A stretch of 64,000 nucleotides of DNA from Myxocyprinus asiaticus. Taxonomy: Eukaryota; Chordata; Actinopteri; Cypriniformes; Catostomidae. This document shows, piece by piece, positions 35,931 to 47,595 of the stretch; position 1 is the stretch's first letter; each line of letters starts with the position of its first letter. The translations under genes were made by a program, and so were the position numbers. The stretch is taken from assembly GCF_019703515.2 (NCBI RefSeq), contig NC_059393.1:15239001-15303000 (forward strand), read 5' to 3'. Below the pieces are notes generated by a model. That model was not told where the DNA came from, made no database searches, and worked only from the letters and a program-made list of their open reading frames with translations.

Positions 35931-38916
35931 CTCCTGGTTTCAATGATGTGTGCAGCCTGGGGGCAGAGGAAGAGGGTCAGAGGGTGAACATGGTCTTAAG
36001 AAGTGTGTTTCACCGGGAAAATTCAGAGTCACTTTGCACTTTGATAGCTTGTTAACTAACAGATCTCTGAAGCTTTGGCACTCATATTTGGCCTGTAAAA
36101 ACCTGTGGAGACAGCTGTCTGCAGTCTTTTAGCTCCCCGCAGTCATTCCCGTCAGCTTGGGCATACTGGCCTTTGGGTTTCTTACTGCTGTACTTCAAAG
36201 CCTCAATTCAACTTGGGGCTCATGCATCTTAGTCTATCATCCCCAATTAAGCCTAAATGAAGGGGACCCCCACCAATGCCAGGCCTAATTTCTTTCTTCC
36301 CTGTCAACCTTTTTGATCCTCACAAAAAACTGATTGCACAGAAAAGCATCTATCACTGCCATGCGCTTCTGCAGTTGTCTACAGTTTGAGCACATGTTTT
36401 AATTAGCCGTGTTTGCTCAGGCATTATTACTACTATTGCTCATAGTTAGGGTTAGAGATTTGAACAAACCCCTAAACCATACTTTGGCACCTCACCTACC
36501 CCACACTGTTTTGGCTATGGACAGAAATGATCTGAAATGGTGCAGCTTAGTGAAAAGAGGTGTGCTATTACTTTTAAACTTTTTGATTTATTCCTGTTTT
36601 ATTTTTGTTTTTTGCAGAGAGCTGCTTACAGCGTTACAGGGATTAAGAAAAAAATGGTTTTCATGCACTCTGTTTTCTCCTGGATAACACGGCTTATGTA
36701 GTCATGTAAACGCATTAGTGCCGTTCTTGCAGGTCTTTGACGTGTGCGCATGTGCATGGAACAGACCAGATAACTAACATCATAAAATGAAGCCATTCAT
36801 CATTTCACAGTTGAAAAAATTCAACATTTCTGGGAGTACAATGAGAAAAGGAAAAAACATATACACTATAAAATACTGTATACCCATCACACACACCAGT
36901 TTAACATATCGACTACTGTCCCTGCATTTATGAGCTCAAATACACTGGAGGAATACCAGAGTTTTACGTAAGAGGGGATTTTCCACAATTCCGCTGCAGG
37001 TTGCGATGGAAAGTTAAGGGAACAAACACAGCAACAACTCTGGAATATCTTGAAATAAAGAGAAGCAACAGAAAACAAAAAAGCTTAGTCCTCTTCAGAT
37101 CCAGTGTTTGTTATTTACACAAACGTCTCTGGGAAATTACGTTAATGTGGAGAAAGCTGCTTACTGACCGAACTGCATGTAAACGGGAGTATACATAAAG
37201 ATGAACACAGTACATGTAAAAGCACATGCAGATTTCGAGCCTTAAGCAGCTTTCTCACTAAAAACAGCTTTCTGGTATCCGTGTAAGCGAGCTCAATAAA
37301 ATTGGTGAAAACAAAATCCATTGACTTACACTGAGGGTGGGACACCAGCCATATCTAGGGACTAGACTATCATAATGACTTGTAGGTGGGCTCTTTTGAC
37401 TCAGGCCATTACACTAAACAACCACCCAAAACATTCTTGAACACACTAGCAATCACATAAGATGACACAAGCACTCAGAACTCCTGAGCAACTGCACAGC
37501 AATGCCCTAGTAACCACTCCCAACCACTAGTCTCATGGTGGTAAGTTAAGCAACACTCAAATTTTCTTCAGAAAATCTAAAAATCTAGTTAGAGTGATGC
37601 AGATTCTCAAGACATCCAAACAGCCAGATGATAATAGTTTCGGTGTAATTGTTTTAGGAAAGTCAATTGATAACATAATACATAAACAAAGTTTTTGGCC
37701 AATGTCTACATTGAACTGTGCATACAAGATATGTTTAGTTAAAAATCATATGCCTAATGTATTATTCATCTTTTTGTAAACCTAGGACATTGTTTGCTGA
37801 TTGAATAAAAGTGTACCCTTTCATGCAAAACTATAAACAATCTTGTGCCCTTCCAGAACACTTAACCCCCCCAGAAGTAATAAGAATCATTTGGGGCAAT
37901 TTAAGATGTTTCACTCAGAAGGCCTGCCCTGGGATCAAGAACAAAGTTCTGTCCCCATATGAATGTCAGATGTGGTGATAAACTTTCTCAGGCTAACATG
38001 TAGATGCTGGACCCTCAGCTACTTGCAAACATGTCAACAAGACAGCTCTTTCATTCAGGACATACAGTAATTGTGCAACTGCCATGATCTGAATCTTTCT
38101 GAAATGATGTGCATGGCAGTGTGGCTGGTGGCGCAAACTCATTGACTGATATCACAAATACAGAGCTATTTTGTAGGAATGCACTGACATTCTGGCCAGC
38201 AAAATGCAATAAAACAACATTTTGGCCAAAAGAGAAAACTTATTAAAACCTATTTAAAAAAAAAACAAAACAAAAAAAAAACATGGTTTAAAAGAGCATT
38301 TCAAAGTTACTTAGATTTCCTTATTTGTGCTTAAACATCGATTAATAATGCACTGGAAGACATGACCTCACATAAAAGGTTGTAACCATCACTAATTCCA
38401 CAGATTGTTAGCTGTCAATGGGCCTTTGCTTAGCTCCCATTCTATGCCAGTTGCACCCTGAGCTGAGAAAATCTGTGTGGCTATATGGGATGTTCACTGG
38501 CCTAAGGAACCTAATCTTTCCCAGCAGGGCTCCCAGCAACTCTGGAAGTGTATGAATGGAGATAATATCTCAGTAATGAGGCCTGTTTTGTACAATCAAA
38601 GTCGTCCAAAAGAGCCTGAAACCTGACCTCCCTTTTTGCACTGACGATCTCCCCCAATAGTTCCCATTATTAATTGTTTTCTCTCTCCTGCTAACATATG
38701 GACTCTCCCCCAACCCCTCCCGCATAACCCCCATTCAGGCAGGCCTCAATCCCTCTTTCTGGCTCTCAGCTACTTTAACCGACATTTAACCTATGATAAA
38801 CGCCATCATCCTACATCTTACACACACACACACACACACACAAAAACTATTATCTTTATTTAATTGCTTTCATGATGTAAATTCTGTGGCCTTTAAATTT
38901 TCTTAATATCTGCACT
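35931..38916. other. Intergenic stretch between fgf22 and polrmt
   Basis: No gene recognised. Fragments with CATGTAAACGCATTAGTG and CATGTAAACGGGAG (36,690-37,190) look like one decayed transposon. A (CA)n tract lies at 38821-38842. Confidence 0.35.
38821..38842 (+). repeat. (CA)n microsatellite
   Basis: Eleven uninterrupted CA units just left of the family B/LINE mosaic. Confidence 0.95.
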
Positions 38917-39029
38917 TTAAATTATCTCATGATTTACTTACCCTCCTGGCATCCCAGATGTGTATGACTTTCTTTCTTCTGAAGAACACAAATCAAAGCA
39001 AGTGAATGGGTTCCAAAATTTTGAAGCTC

Positions 39030-40258
39030 CAAAATCAGAATCAGAATCAGCTTTATTGCCAAGTATTCTTACACATACAAGGAATTTGTCTTGGTGACAG
39101 AAGCTTCCAGTGCACAAACAATACAGCAACAAGACAAAGATAATAATAATAAAAAAATAGAATAAAAATAAAAAGTGAATAGAAAATAAATATATATAGA
39201 AATACACAATAGGACAATGCACAATATACAAATATACAAATACAAATACAAATCTGTTATATACAGAAGCAAGGGAATGTAATGGCAGAAGAGGTGTGGT
39301 ATGTTGGATGAATATAAATAGACTAAGCTGTGTATTGCACAATAATTATTGCTCAATGGGGCAGTTTTAACTGTTCATGAGATGGATAGCCTGAGGGAAA
39401 AAACTGTTCCTGTGCCTGACTGTTCTGGTGCTCAGAGCTCTGAAGTGTCGGCCAGAAGGCAACAGTTCAAAAAGGTAGTGGGCAGGGTGAGTGGGGTCCA
39501 GAGTGATTTTTCCAGCCTTTTTCCGCACTCTGGAAGTGTACAGTTCTTGAAGGGGGGGCGGGCAACCAATAATCCTCTCAGCAGTCCAAACTGTCCTTTG
39601 TAGTCTTCTGATATCCAATTTCATAGCTGCACCAAACCAGACAGTTACTGAAGTGCAGAGGACAGACTCAATGACTGCTGAGTAGAACTGTATCAGCAGC
39701 ACCTGTGGCAGGTTGAACTTCCTCAAATGGCGAAGGAAGTCCAACCTCTGCTGGGCCTTTATCACAATGGAGTCAATGTGGGTCTCCCACTTCAGGTCCT
39801 GTGAGATGGTAGTGCCCAGGAACCTGAATGACTCCACTGCTGCCACAGTGCTGTTTAGAATGGTGAGGGTGGTCAATGTTGGGGTGTTCCTCCTAAAGTC
39901 CACAATCATCTCCACCATTTTGACCGTGTTCAGCTCCAGGTTGTTTTGACTACACCAGTGAGCCAACTGTTCAACCTCCCTTCTGTATGCAGACTCATCG
40001 TCATCTTGGATGAGGCCGATGACAGTAGTGTCATCTGCAAACTTCAGGAGCTTGACAGAGGGGTCCTTGGCAGTGCAGTCATTTGTATACAGGGAGAATA
40101 GTAGTGGGGAGAGCACACATCCCTGGGGGGCACCAGTGCTGATTGTACATGTGCTGGAAGTGATTTTCCCCCAGTCTCACTAGCTGCTGCCTGTCTGTCA
40201 GAAAGCTGGTGATCCACTGACAGATAGACATGGGAACAGAGAGTTGGTGTAATCCACA
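39030..40258 (-). mobile_element. 5'-truncated non-LTR retrotransposon (CR1/L2/Rex1 group)
   Basis: On the minus strand the 3' end reads CAATAAAGCTGATTCTGATT with TCTGAT units, a typical LINE tail. Upstream is reverse-transcriptase coding sequence. The 5' end is cut off within the RT domain. It sits inside a family B MITE, so it inserted later than that element. Confidence 0.82.
39367..40116 (-). pseudogene. Reverse transcriptase C-terminal part, LINE ORF2 remnant
   Basis: A 249-codon open stretch carries PLLFSLYTNDCTAKDPSVKL followed by LKFADDTTVIG, the FADD catalytic box of reverse transcriptase. Later motifs are FLGTTISQDLKWETHIDSI and LFELLPSGRHFRALSTRT, ending FFPQAIHLMNS. Similarity continues upstream in other frames (ICQWITSFLTDRQQLVRL near 40230), so at least one frameshift has occurred. 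The endonuclease and N-terminal RT are absent. The family name within the CR1/L2/Rex1 cluster is from memory. Confidence 0.8.
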
Positions 40259-41453
40259 TTTCCACAAAATCCATATAAAAGGAGCAAAAAAGTAATCCAT
40301 ATGACTCCAGCGGTAACATCCAGATGTTCAGACACAATATGATAGGTGTGGGTCAGAAACAGATCAATGTTTAAGTCAGTTTTTACCATAAATTCTCCTC
40401 CCTGCCCAGTAGGGGGTGATATGAGTGAAGAATGCGAATCACCAAAAACAGAAGAAGAATGTGAAAGTGAAGTGGAGATTGACTGAGCAGTTAGGAGAAT
40501 TTATAATAAAAAAGGACATAAATATTGATCTGTTTCTCACCTACACCTATCATATAGCTTCAGAAGATGTGGATTTAACCACCAGTCATCTGGAGTACTT
40601 TTATGTTCCCCTTTATGTGGATTTAGGAGCTTCAAAATTTTGGCACCCATTCATTTGCATTGTATGGACCTACAGAGCTAAGAACTTCTTCTAAAAATCT
40701 TTGTTTGTGTTCAGCAGAATAAAGAAAATCATACACATCTGGGATGGCATGAGGGTGAGTAAATGATGAGGGAATTTAAATTGTGGGGTGAACTAACCCT
40801 TTAAGGCGAGGGTATACTATGTGATACTCTTCAGTACAGTCCACTGTTGCCAATTGAGCAATTTTGTCACTAGGTTAGCGACTTTTTGACCCCATTAGCA
40901 AGCAAAAAAGCCATGTAGCGACTAGTGACAATTTTAGCGACTTTGTCGTCTGCTTTAGCGACATTCTTCCACATCTGGCGCCAGGGAAAAAATAGCTCTA
41001 TCGTGAATGACATCTCATGAATTTTTCTCGGTGTTCTAGCGCCCCCTGTGTTTCAAGTAATATGACTGACCTGCATGCTATCAGCAGTTGGATTTATGTG
41101 CATAAGGATGTTCTATAAATCGAATGACTGACAAGCTTACATGTTGTTGGTATTTGTTGCGAGAATCTCAACCTCAATTCACATGCATGTTCTCCGTTTA
41201 GAGGAGAAAAGTCAGCCTACAGTGATAGAAGAGCATTAAGAAATGATCTAGCAGCATGAGAGAGAGAATGGAAATGAACCCCTGATCTATTATAAAGTAT
41301 AGAGTTAAGTGAAATGAACATATGAGGTGTCACTGTCAAAAATCATTGTGACACAGTAACACTGGCACAAGTAATAAACACTGATGGTTCAGCATCACAC
41401 AACAGATATGTTCAAACAGCTCCACGTGAGGCATTATTAGGCATATTGATCTA

Positions 41454-42684
41454 CACTGGCAGCTAAAAGTTTGGAATAATGTACAGATTTTGCAGTTTCG
41501 GAAGGAAAATGGTATTTTAATTCACCAAAGTGGCATTCAACTGATCACAAAATACAGTCAGGACATTACTGATGTAAAAAATAGCACCATCACTATTTGA
41601 AAAAAAGTCATATTTGATCAAATCTAGACAGGTCCCATTTCCAGCAGCCATCACTCCAACACCTTATCCTTGAGTAATCATGCTAAATTGCTAATTTTGT
41701 ACTAGAAAATCACTTGCCATTATATCAAACACAGCTGAAAGATATTAGGTTCATTAAATGAAGCTTAACATTGTCTTTGTGTTTGTTTTTGAGTTGCCAC
41801 AGTATGTAATAGACTGGCATGTCTTAAGGTCAATATTAGGTCAAAAATGGCAAAAAAGAAACAGATTTCTCTAGAAACTCATCAGTCAATCATTGTTTTG
41901 AGGAATTATACAATTCTTGAAATTGCCAAAAAACTTTTCATGCAAAGGTGTACACTACAGTCTTCAAAGACAAAGGACAATTGGCTCTAACAAGGACAGA
42001 AAGAGATGTGGAAGGCCAGATGTACAACTGAAGAGGATAAGTACATCAGAGTCTCTAGTTTGAGAAATAGACGCCTCGCATGTCCTCAGCTGACAGCTTC
42101 ATTGAGTTCTACCCGCTCAACACCAGTTTCATGTACAACAGTAAAGAGAAGACTCAGGGGTGCAGGCCTTATGGGAAGAATTGCAAAGAAAAAGCCACTT
42201 TTGAAACAGAAAAACAAAAAGAAAATGTTAGAGTGGGCAAAGAAACACAGACATTGGACAACAGATAATTGGAAAAGAGTGTTATGGATCTTAACCCCAT
42301 TGAGCTTTTGTGGGATCAGCTAAAGGTGCTGGGCTGACTGTAAGGTGCATGAGAAGTGCCTGACAAGACAGCCACATCTATGGCAAGTGCTACAGGAAGT
42401 GTTGGGTGAAATGTCACCTGAGTATCTGGACAAACTGACAGCTAGAATGCCAAAGATCTGCAAAGCTGTCATTGCTGCACGTGGAGGATTTTTTGATGAG
42501 AACACTTTGAAGTAGTTTAAGAAGTTCTGAAAATTTTTTTCAAATTGTAATAGTAATTTTTCACGTTATTAATGTCCTGACTATACATCGTTTAATACTG
42601 AATGCGACTTTGGTAAATAAAAGTACCAATTTCTTTCCATAAGAGGAAAATCTGTACATTATTCCAAACTTTTGGCCGCCAGTG
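41454..42684 (+). mobile_element. Tc1-like element, internally deleted
   Basis: The ends CACTGGCAGCTAAAAGTTTG and CAAACTTTTGGCCGCCAGTG are inverted repeats, each next to TA (41452-41453, 42685-42686). 1,231 bp. It is nested within the hAT-like element at 40842-43205. Confidence 0.9.
41847..42512 (+). pseudogene. Tc1-like transposase with catalytic core deleted
   Basis: It starts MAKKKQISLETHQSIIVLRN, with helix-turn-helix sequence and then a frame change near 41950-42000. The middle reads TVKRRLRGAGLMGRIAKKKP and WAKKHRHWTTDNWKRVLW. Directly after VLW the similarity jumps to DLNPIELLWDQLK in another frame. In intact relatives about 100 residues with the first two catalytic aspartates lie between those motifs, so the core has been deleted at about 42290. 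Only the third acidic position remains. Confidence 0.82.
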
Positions 42685-43331
42685 TATGTTTAAAAAGAAA
42701 TAATAATTAAAAAACATCCTCAACACTACACTGCTGCCTAACCCTGGTTGATTTTGCTAGGGTAATTTTGGCCTTGTCATTGTTCAATAATGCAGTTCAA
42801 TTACCTGTTTGATATGCAGAGTTTGATAGACTAATTTTAGCCAGCTTGTTCATGAATGTTCATTAAAATTGTATCATTACAAAACACGCATAAGTAAACA
42901 AACAAATAATTAAAAAAATAAACATCTATCCCACTGCCCAGACAACTTGCTGAATGTTTGACAAGTTCAATTAGTGATAGTTAAATGATAAGTAGTAAAA
43001 TACTAGTTGTTAAATGATTAGTTCAATAAAAAAAAAAAAAACATTTGATGGTTCTTCAACACTACACCTTGAAGGAATTGACGTATCTCTTTATGTAAAT
43101 TTGATGTCTTACATAGTAAATCACGTCATCACGTGATTTAGCAACTTTTAGCGACATTTCAGAGAGCCTTTGGCGACTTCCCATGAGAAATAGTTGGCAA
43201 CACTAGTACAGTCAACGGCAGGCGCATGTGCAGATGACGTGGACTGTCCATGTGTCTAGAAAAACTGGGCTGCATGTACACACAAATTGTCCAGTGGCAC
43301 ATGGAAAACCAAAGCATACTTCGGCCTTTAA

Positions 43332-43799
43332 ATGGATTATGGGTGAGGACAGACCAAAATGTCACTCCTTTTTCACTATAAATCTTGGCATCAGCACTTT
43401 CCTTGGTGACCATGATTTCAAGCTCGATTAAACTTTATAGTGCCATCTAGCACTCTGCGTATGTTTCAAGCACTACGATGTGTAATCAAGCTTGAAATCA
43501 TAGTTGTGCCTAGAGACTGCAATTACAAGATGTACACTGAAAAAGGAGTGACATTTTGGTCTGTTCTCACCCAAAACCGATTGGTTCGCTTCAGAAGATA
43601 TGGATGAATCCACTGGAGTCGTATGGATTACTTTTATGCTGCCTTTATGCACTTTTTTGAGCTTCAAAATTGATTCCCCATTCTTAGTGTCCGTTTTGCA
43701 AAAGAAAAAAAAAGACATACGAGATTGAGACGACATAATGGTGAGTAAATAATGAGAGAATTATAATTTTGGGGTGAATTATTTCTTTAATTATTAGCA
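43332..43799 (+). repeat. Family B MITE, partial copy with internal foldback
   Basis: ACCAAAATGTCACTCCTTTT and its inverted form AAAAGGAGTGACATTTTGGT flank a segment with ATGATTTCAAGCTCGATTA. The right end GGTGAGTAAATAATGAGAGA to TTTCT|TTAA matches other family B right ends. Confidence 0.65.
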
Positions 43800-44604
43800 A
43801 TCAATTTCATAATAACATGATAGTCCTGAATCACACCATCTCATAACAGACTGAAGTTATGCAACTATACTATAAAACTCTCATGTCAACTACAGACTTC
43901 CTGCTAGATTTCTCCAACCCAGGTGGCCAAGATAACCAGTGTGCCACACTGTGCGGTCGCCTCCATAAACATCCGTTTCTAATTCAGGATCTGTCCGCTG
44001 CTGCCACAACCGGAGATCAATCTACAGCAAGCCCATTTGAATTTCCTGCTTTGTGACCATTGTCCATTGTAGCTGAAATTGGTGATAAGTGAGTAGTCTG
44101 ATCTGATCAACAGCTCCTGAGAGTCTTCATCCTCTAGGGATAGTTGAGAGAGATTTAAGAGTGATATCACAGACTGTCACTTTTTCAAAGAAAAAAGTCG
44201 ATAGTCAGCGTGATTCATAGTGCATCATTCAAACACTGGAGATAATCTTGTTAGGGATAATCGGAGAGAGATACGGCTAAATGTGGGATACTTTCGGTGC
44301 TTACTGTGCAAACTCGAGCAAATCTGTTGTCCAGTACCATGAGGGTTTTTTTGTTTTTTCAGATTTCTGATGCATATTGACTCTGAATTATTGGTACTGA
44401 CAGGTGCGGAGAGATTTTCCTAAATGTGTTGCATGAGGGTATGCTAACCTACTGTGTGGTTGTAAATTATACCAAGCATTGGTGTGTTTAAAGTACCAAA
44501 AAAGGACTAAATTCTGAGTGAGAATTTTTTCCTTTCCCAGGATTTTTCATTTTTCCCTTTTCCACAAGCCTCAACTTACCAAAAAAATAATAAAAAATAA
44601 CACA

Positions 44605-44660
44605 GTATATATATACTGTTGTCTGTGTGTATAATATATATAATATATATATATATATAG
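44605..44660 (+). repeat. TA-rich microsatellite
   Basis: Broken TATA runs, including TATATATATATATATAG at the end, lie just upstream of the palindromic Tc1 fragment. Confidence 0.85.
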
Positions 44661-45420
44661 GTATATACTGAGATGCTATTCTTCTAACTACAATTGTACA
44701 GAGCGGTTATCTGAGTTACCGTAGACTTTGTCAGTTCGAACCAGTCTGGTCATTCTGTGCTGACCTCTCTCATCAACAAGGCATTTCCATCCACAGAACT
44801 GCTGCTCACTGGATGTTTTTTTGTTTTTGGCACCATTCTGAGTAAAAACTAGAGACTGTTGTGTGTGAAAATCCCAGAAGATCAGCAGTTACAGAAATAC
44901 TCAAACCAGCCCATCTGGCACCAACAATCATCCATGTGATTATCTAATCAGTCAATCGTGTGGCAGCAATGCAGTGCATAAAATCATGCAGATACGGGTC
45001 AGGAGCTTCAGTTAATGTTCACATCAACCATAAGAATGGGGAAAAAATGTGATCTCAGTGATTTGGACCGTAGCATGATTGTGGGTGCCAGGTGGGCTGG
45101 TTTGAGTATTTCTGTACTGCTTATCTCCTGGGATTTTCACACACAACAGTCTCTAGAATTTACACCAAATGGTGCCAAAAACAAAAAACATCCAATGAGC
45201 AGCAGTTCTGTGGATGGAAATACCTTGTTGATGAGAAAGGTCAACAGAGAATGGCCAGACTGGTTCGAACTGACAAAGTCTACGGTAACTCAGATAACTG
45301 CTCTGTATAATTGTGGTGAGAAGAATGCTGTTCTGAGATGCAGGTTGGAGCTGTTTTGGCGGCACAAGGGGGACCTACACAATATTAGGCAGGAGGTTTT
45401 AATGTTGTGGCTGATCGGTG
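44661..45420. mobile_element. Tc1-like element in palindromic form
   Basis: The right side (to 45420, end TTTTAATGTTGTGGCTGATC|GGTG then TA) is a plus-strand Tc1 5' region. The left side (44698-44933) is an inverted copy of 45076-45308. The two arms of about 235 bp face each other across a 142-bp centre. No matching terminal repeat was found at the left, so this end is truncated or rearranged. Confidence 0.8.
45038..45330 (+). pseudogene. Tc1-like transposase N-terminal fragment
   Basis: It reads MGKKCDLSDLDRSMIVGARW then AGLSISV. It moves to another frame for LLGFSHTTVSRIYTKWCQKQ and MARLVRTDK, and back for KSTVTQITALYNCGEKN. This is the two-part DNA-binding domain of a Tc1 transposase, with at least two frameshifts. 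The DDE catalytic part is absent. Its inverted duplicate lies at 44698-44933. Confidence 0.78.
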
Positions 45421-45422
45421 TA

Positions 45423-47094
45423 ATCAATCGTGCAGCTTTCATGGATGTTACACCAATGTCTCAGAATTCAAATTGTGCCGGTTTTTGAAGTGTTTTAGAT
45501 TGTTTTACATGTAAGCGCATGTAATACATTAGGGATGAGACTTTTCAGCGCGAGAGTGAATCTGCACTGCGTTTACAGATGATTGTACTATATTAAACTG
45601 TAAATAATGCTGAATATAATGTATATAATGCTAAGGATCCTAATATTTGATAGTCCTCCTGAAAGTGCCAAATGTAATGTCTAATTTCACCAGTAAATTT
45701 ATACTAATGTATACTGGTAAACATTATTTTACTGGATAAGCATACACTACCATTAAAATGTATTTTTGAAAAGAATACTTTAGAAACATGTAATCAGTGA
45801 CAATACTATTTTAGAACTCACAATATTAATTTTAAATACTTAAAATGTACATAATCAGTGACATTGTACAAGCATATGTACCTAACATAATTTTTCAGCT
45901 TGGCAGAATTTCTATTCTGGTGTCACCATTGCCCTCTGCTGGGCTGATTTTTAGTCAAACTCCATCCCTGATGAATCATTTTACTCTTTAATGAACAGTT
46001 ATTTTTGTTAAGTTTTACAAGTTAAAGGAAAGGAACTGTTTTGCATATGCCCTGAAAGTAATATAGGCTAATGAAAATTCAAACTCACCTTTTCAGGATT
46101 CAGGCTTTGTTCCAAGTTTCATGAGAGTACAGAATTGTGAATTCATTACAGTAAATCAAACCAAATCTTTATGCCCTTTATCATTTCTGTTTTTTAAAAT
46201 CACATTTTAATAAAATACAAGAAATAAAATGTTGTTATTTATCCGATTAATCAAAGAAATAATCAAAGATTAATCGATATTCAAAATAATCATTAGTTGC
46301 AAACCTATATTTCAGTGCTTTATTTTTTACAATAAATCTCTATTTCCAAACAGCCCTCATAAGCGCTCTATAGAGTGCATCAGTGCCCTGCCCACTTATT
46401 CAGCGTCTGGGTTCCGGAAGTATTTTTCCCATTCATTTCTTCCATAGACTTTTAAAAAAACCCTCCATTAAAGAATTGTAAAGCATGAACCAAACCAACA
46501 AGCTCCGAGGTAAATCGCAACATTACAGACTTTATTTTAAGACAAAAAAGTATTTGAAAATCCAACAAAAAGTCAAAGATACTAGTATGTGTACTTACCG
46601 TCTTTCACAAGGGTATGAACTACATGAATCATTGCAAATGACATTATTGAATATAAAACTATAGAAATATATAAAACTATTAATTTTAGGTTGTTGATTC
46701 TAAGTATAGAAACAATATAGTTTGTTTATTGCAAAATATTCTGATATACACAAATATTTGCAGGGAGACCGACTCGTTTGCGTCATTCAGAGTGCGTCAC
46801 TGAAGCGGGTTAGGGTTAGGGTCGCTTCTGGTCTTATTTTGCGGGCTTTCTTGGCTGAAGTTCTCTGATTGATGGATCTTTCACTGCTGTACCACGGGTA
46901 CTGTAGTTGTTCACCATGAATTCTGCTATTAAAAGCAATTTTTAAACAATGAAGTTGAAATAATGCAGACAGATGGATTCAGCAGAAGCATATACCACGG
47001 ATTAACAACCTCAGAGCTCACAGTAGGTCTGTCTTTAAAGGTTTATTGTTGTTAAAAATCAATTAGTCTATGGAAAAAAACAATGGGATATTTA
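45423..47094. other. Intergenic stretch with hAT end fragment
   Basis: No gene seen. ATTAATCGATATTCAAAATA and ATCATTAGTTGCAAAC (46270-46303) match, inverted, the left end of the hAT-like family at 19999. GGGTTAGGGTTAGGG near 46807 is a short telomere-like string. Confidence 0.45.
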
Positions 47095-47145
47095 CTTTTT
47101 TACCCGACTGTTGCGCTCTATTCTCGCAACAGTCGGGTAAAAAAG
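47095..47145. repeat. Perfect 21-bp inverted repeat, 9-base loop
   Basis: The left arm 47095-47115 (ending TACCCGACTGTTGCG) and right arm 47125-47145 (CGCAACAGTCGGGTAAAAAA plus G) are exact reverse complements around CTCTATTCT. There are no mismatches. Confidence 0.95.
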
Positions 47146-47492
47146 TTCTTCTTTTGTTTTTAGCGATTCACACACTTCGTGCACATCACCACCTGTTATA
47201 GTAAAAAAGGACTACAATATTGATCTGTTTCTTACCCACTTCTAGCATATTGCTTCTGAAGACATGGATTTAACCACTTGAGTCGTATGGATTACTTTTA
47301 TGCTGCCTTTATGTGCTTTTTGGAGCTTCAACTTTTTGGTCACCATTCACTTGCATTGTATGGACCTACAGAGCCGAGACATTCTTCTAAATAACTTTGT
47401 TTGTGTTCTGCAGAAGAAAGAAAGTCATACACATCCGAGTTGGCATGAGGGTGAGTAAATGATGAGACATTTTTTTTCGGGTCAGCTATTCC
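47146..47492 (+). repeat. Family B MITE, right-side copy
   Basis: CTTCTGAAGACATGGATTTA, TCACTTGCATTGTATGGACC and GGCATGAGGGTGAGTAAATG match family B. It ends ATTCCT followed by TTAA. The left half is not present in recognisable form. Confidence 0.7.
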
Positions 47493-47595
47493 TTTAAGTT
47501 GGGTCCTTCATGGGTTGGTCATCATTATTTTGATGGGAATTAATTTTACATTATAAGGAATAATTTAAAAATACATACATTAGCAGCACTTTTAA

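Larger units (their letters stand above)
38917..40800 (+). mobile_element. Family B MITE split by a LINE
   Basis: The left part (38917-39030: TTTACTTACCCTCCTGGCAT, CAGATGTGTATGACTTTC) and right part (about 40260-40800: TCCATATGACTCC, GATGGCATGAGGGTGAGTAA, ending ACCCT|TTAA) are the two pieces of one family B element. The LINE fragment lies between them. Confidence 0.75.
40842..43205. mobile_element. hAT-like element with perfect 8-bp duplication, hosting a Tc1
   Basis: The ends CACTGTTGCCAATTGAGC and ATAGTTGGCAACACTA are imperfect inverted repeats. GTACAGTC flanks both sides (40834-40841, 43206-43213), a perfect 8-bp duplication. Subterminal motifs TTAGCGACTTTTTGAC and TTTAGCGACATTTC recur inverted. 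No transposase is recognised outside the inserted Tc1. Confidence 0.85.
40805..43327 (-). mobile_element. Family C MITE split by a hAT-like element
   Basis: The left piece (GGCGAGGGTATACTATGTGA) and right piece (CGGCAGGCGCATGTGCAGAT to AAAGCATACTTCGGCC) together form an inverted copy of the family seen at 16999-17246. A TTAA lies on both sides (40801-40804 and 43328-43331). The hAT-like element at 40842-43205 interrupts it. Confidence 0.65.

Noticed and set aside
46800..46825. Interstitial telomere repeat
   Set aside because: Only about two and a half GGGTTA units; too short to mean a telomere fusion.
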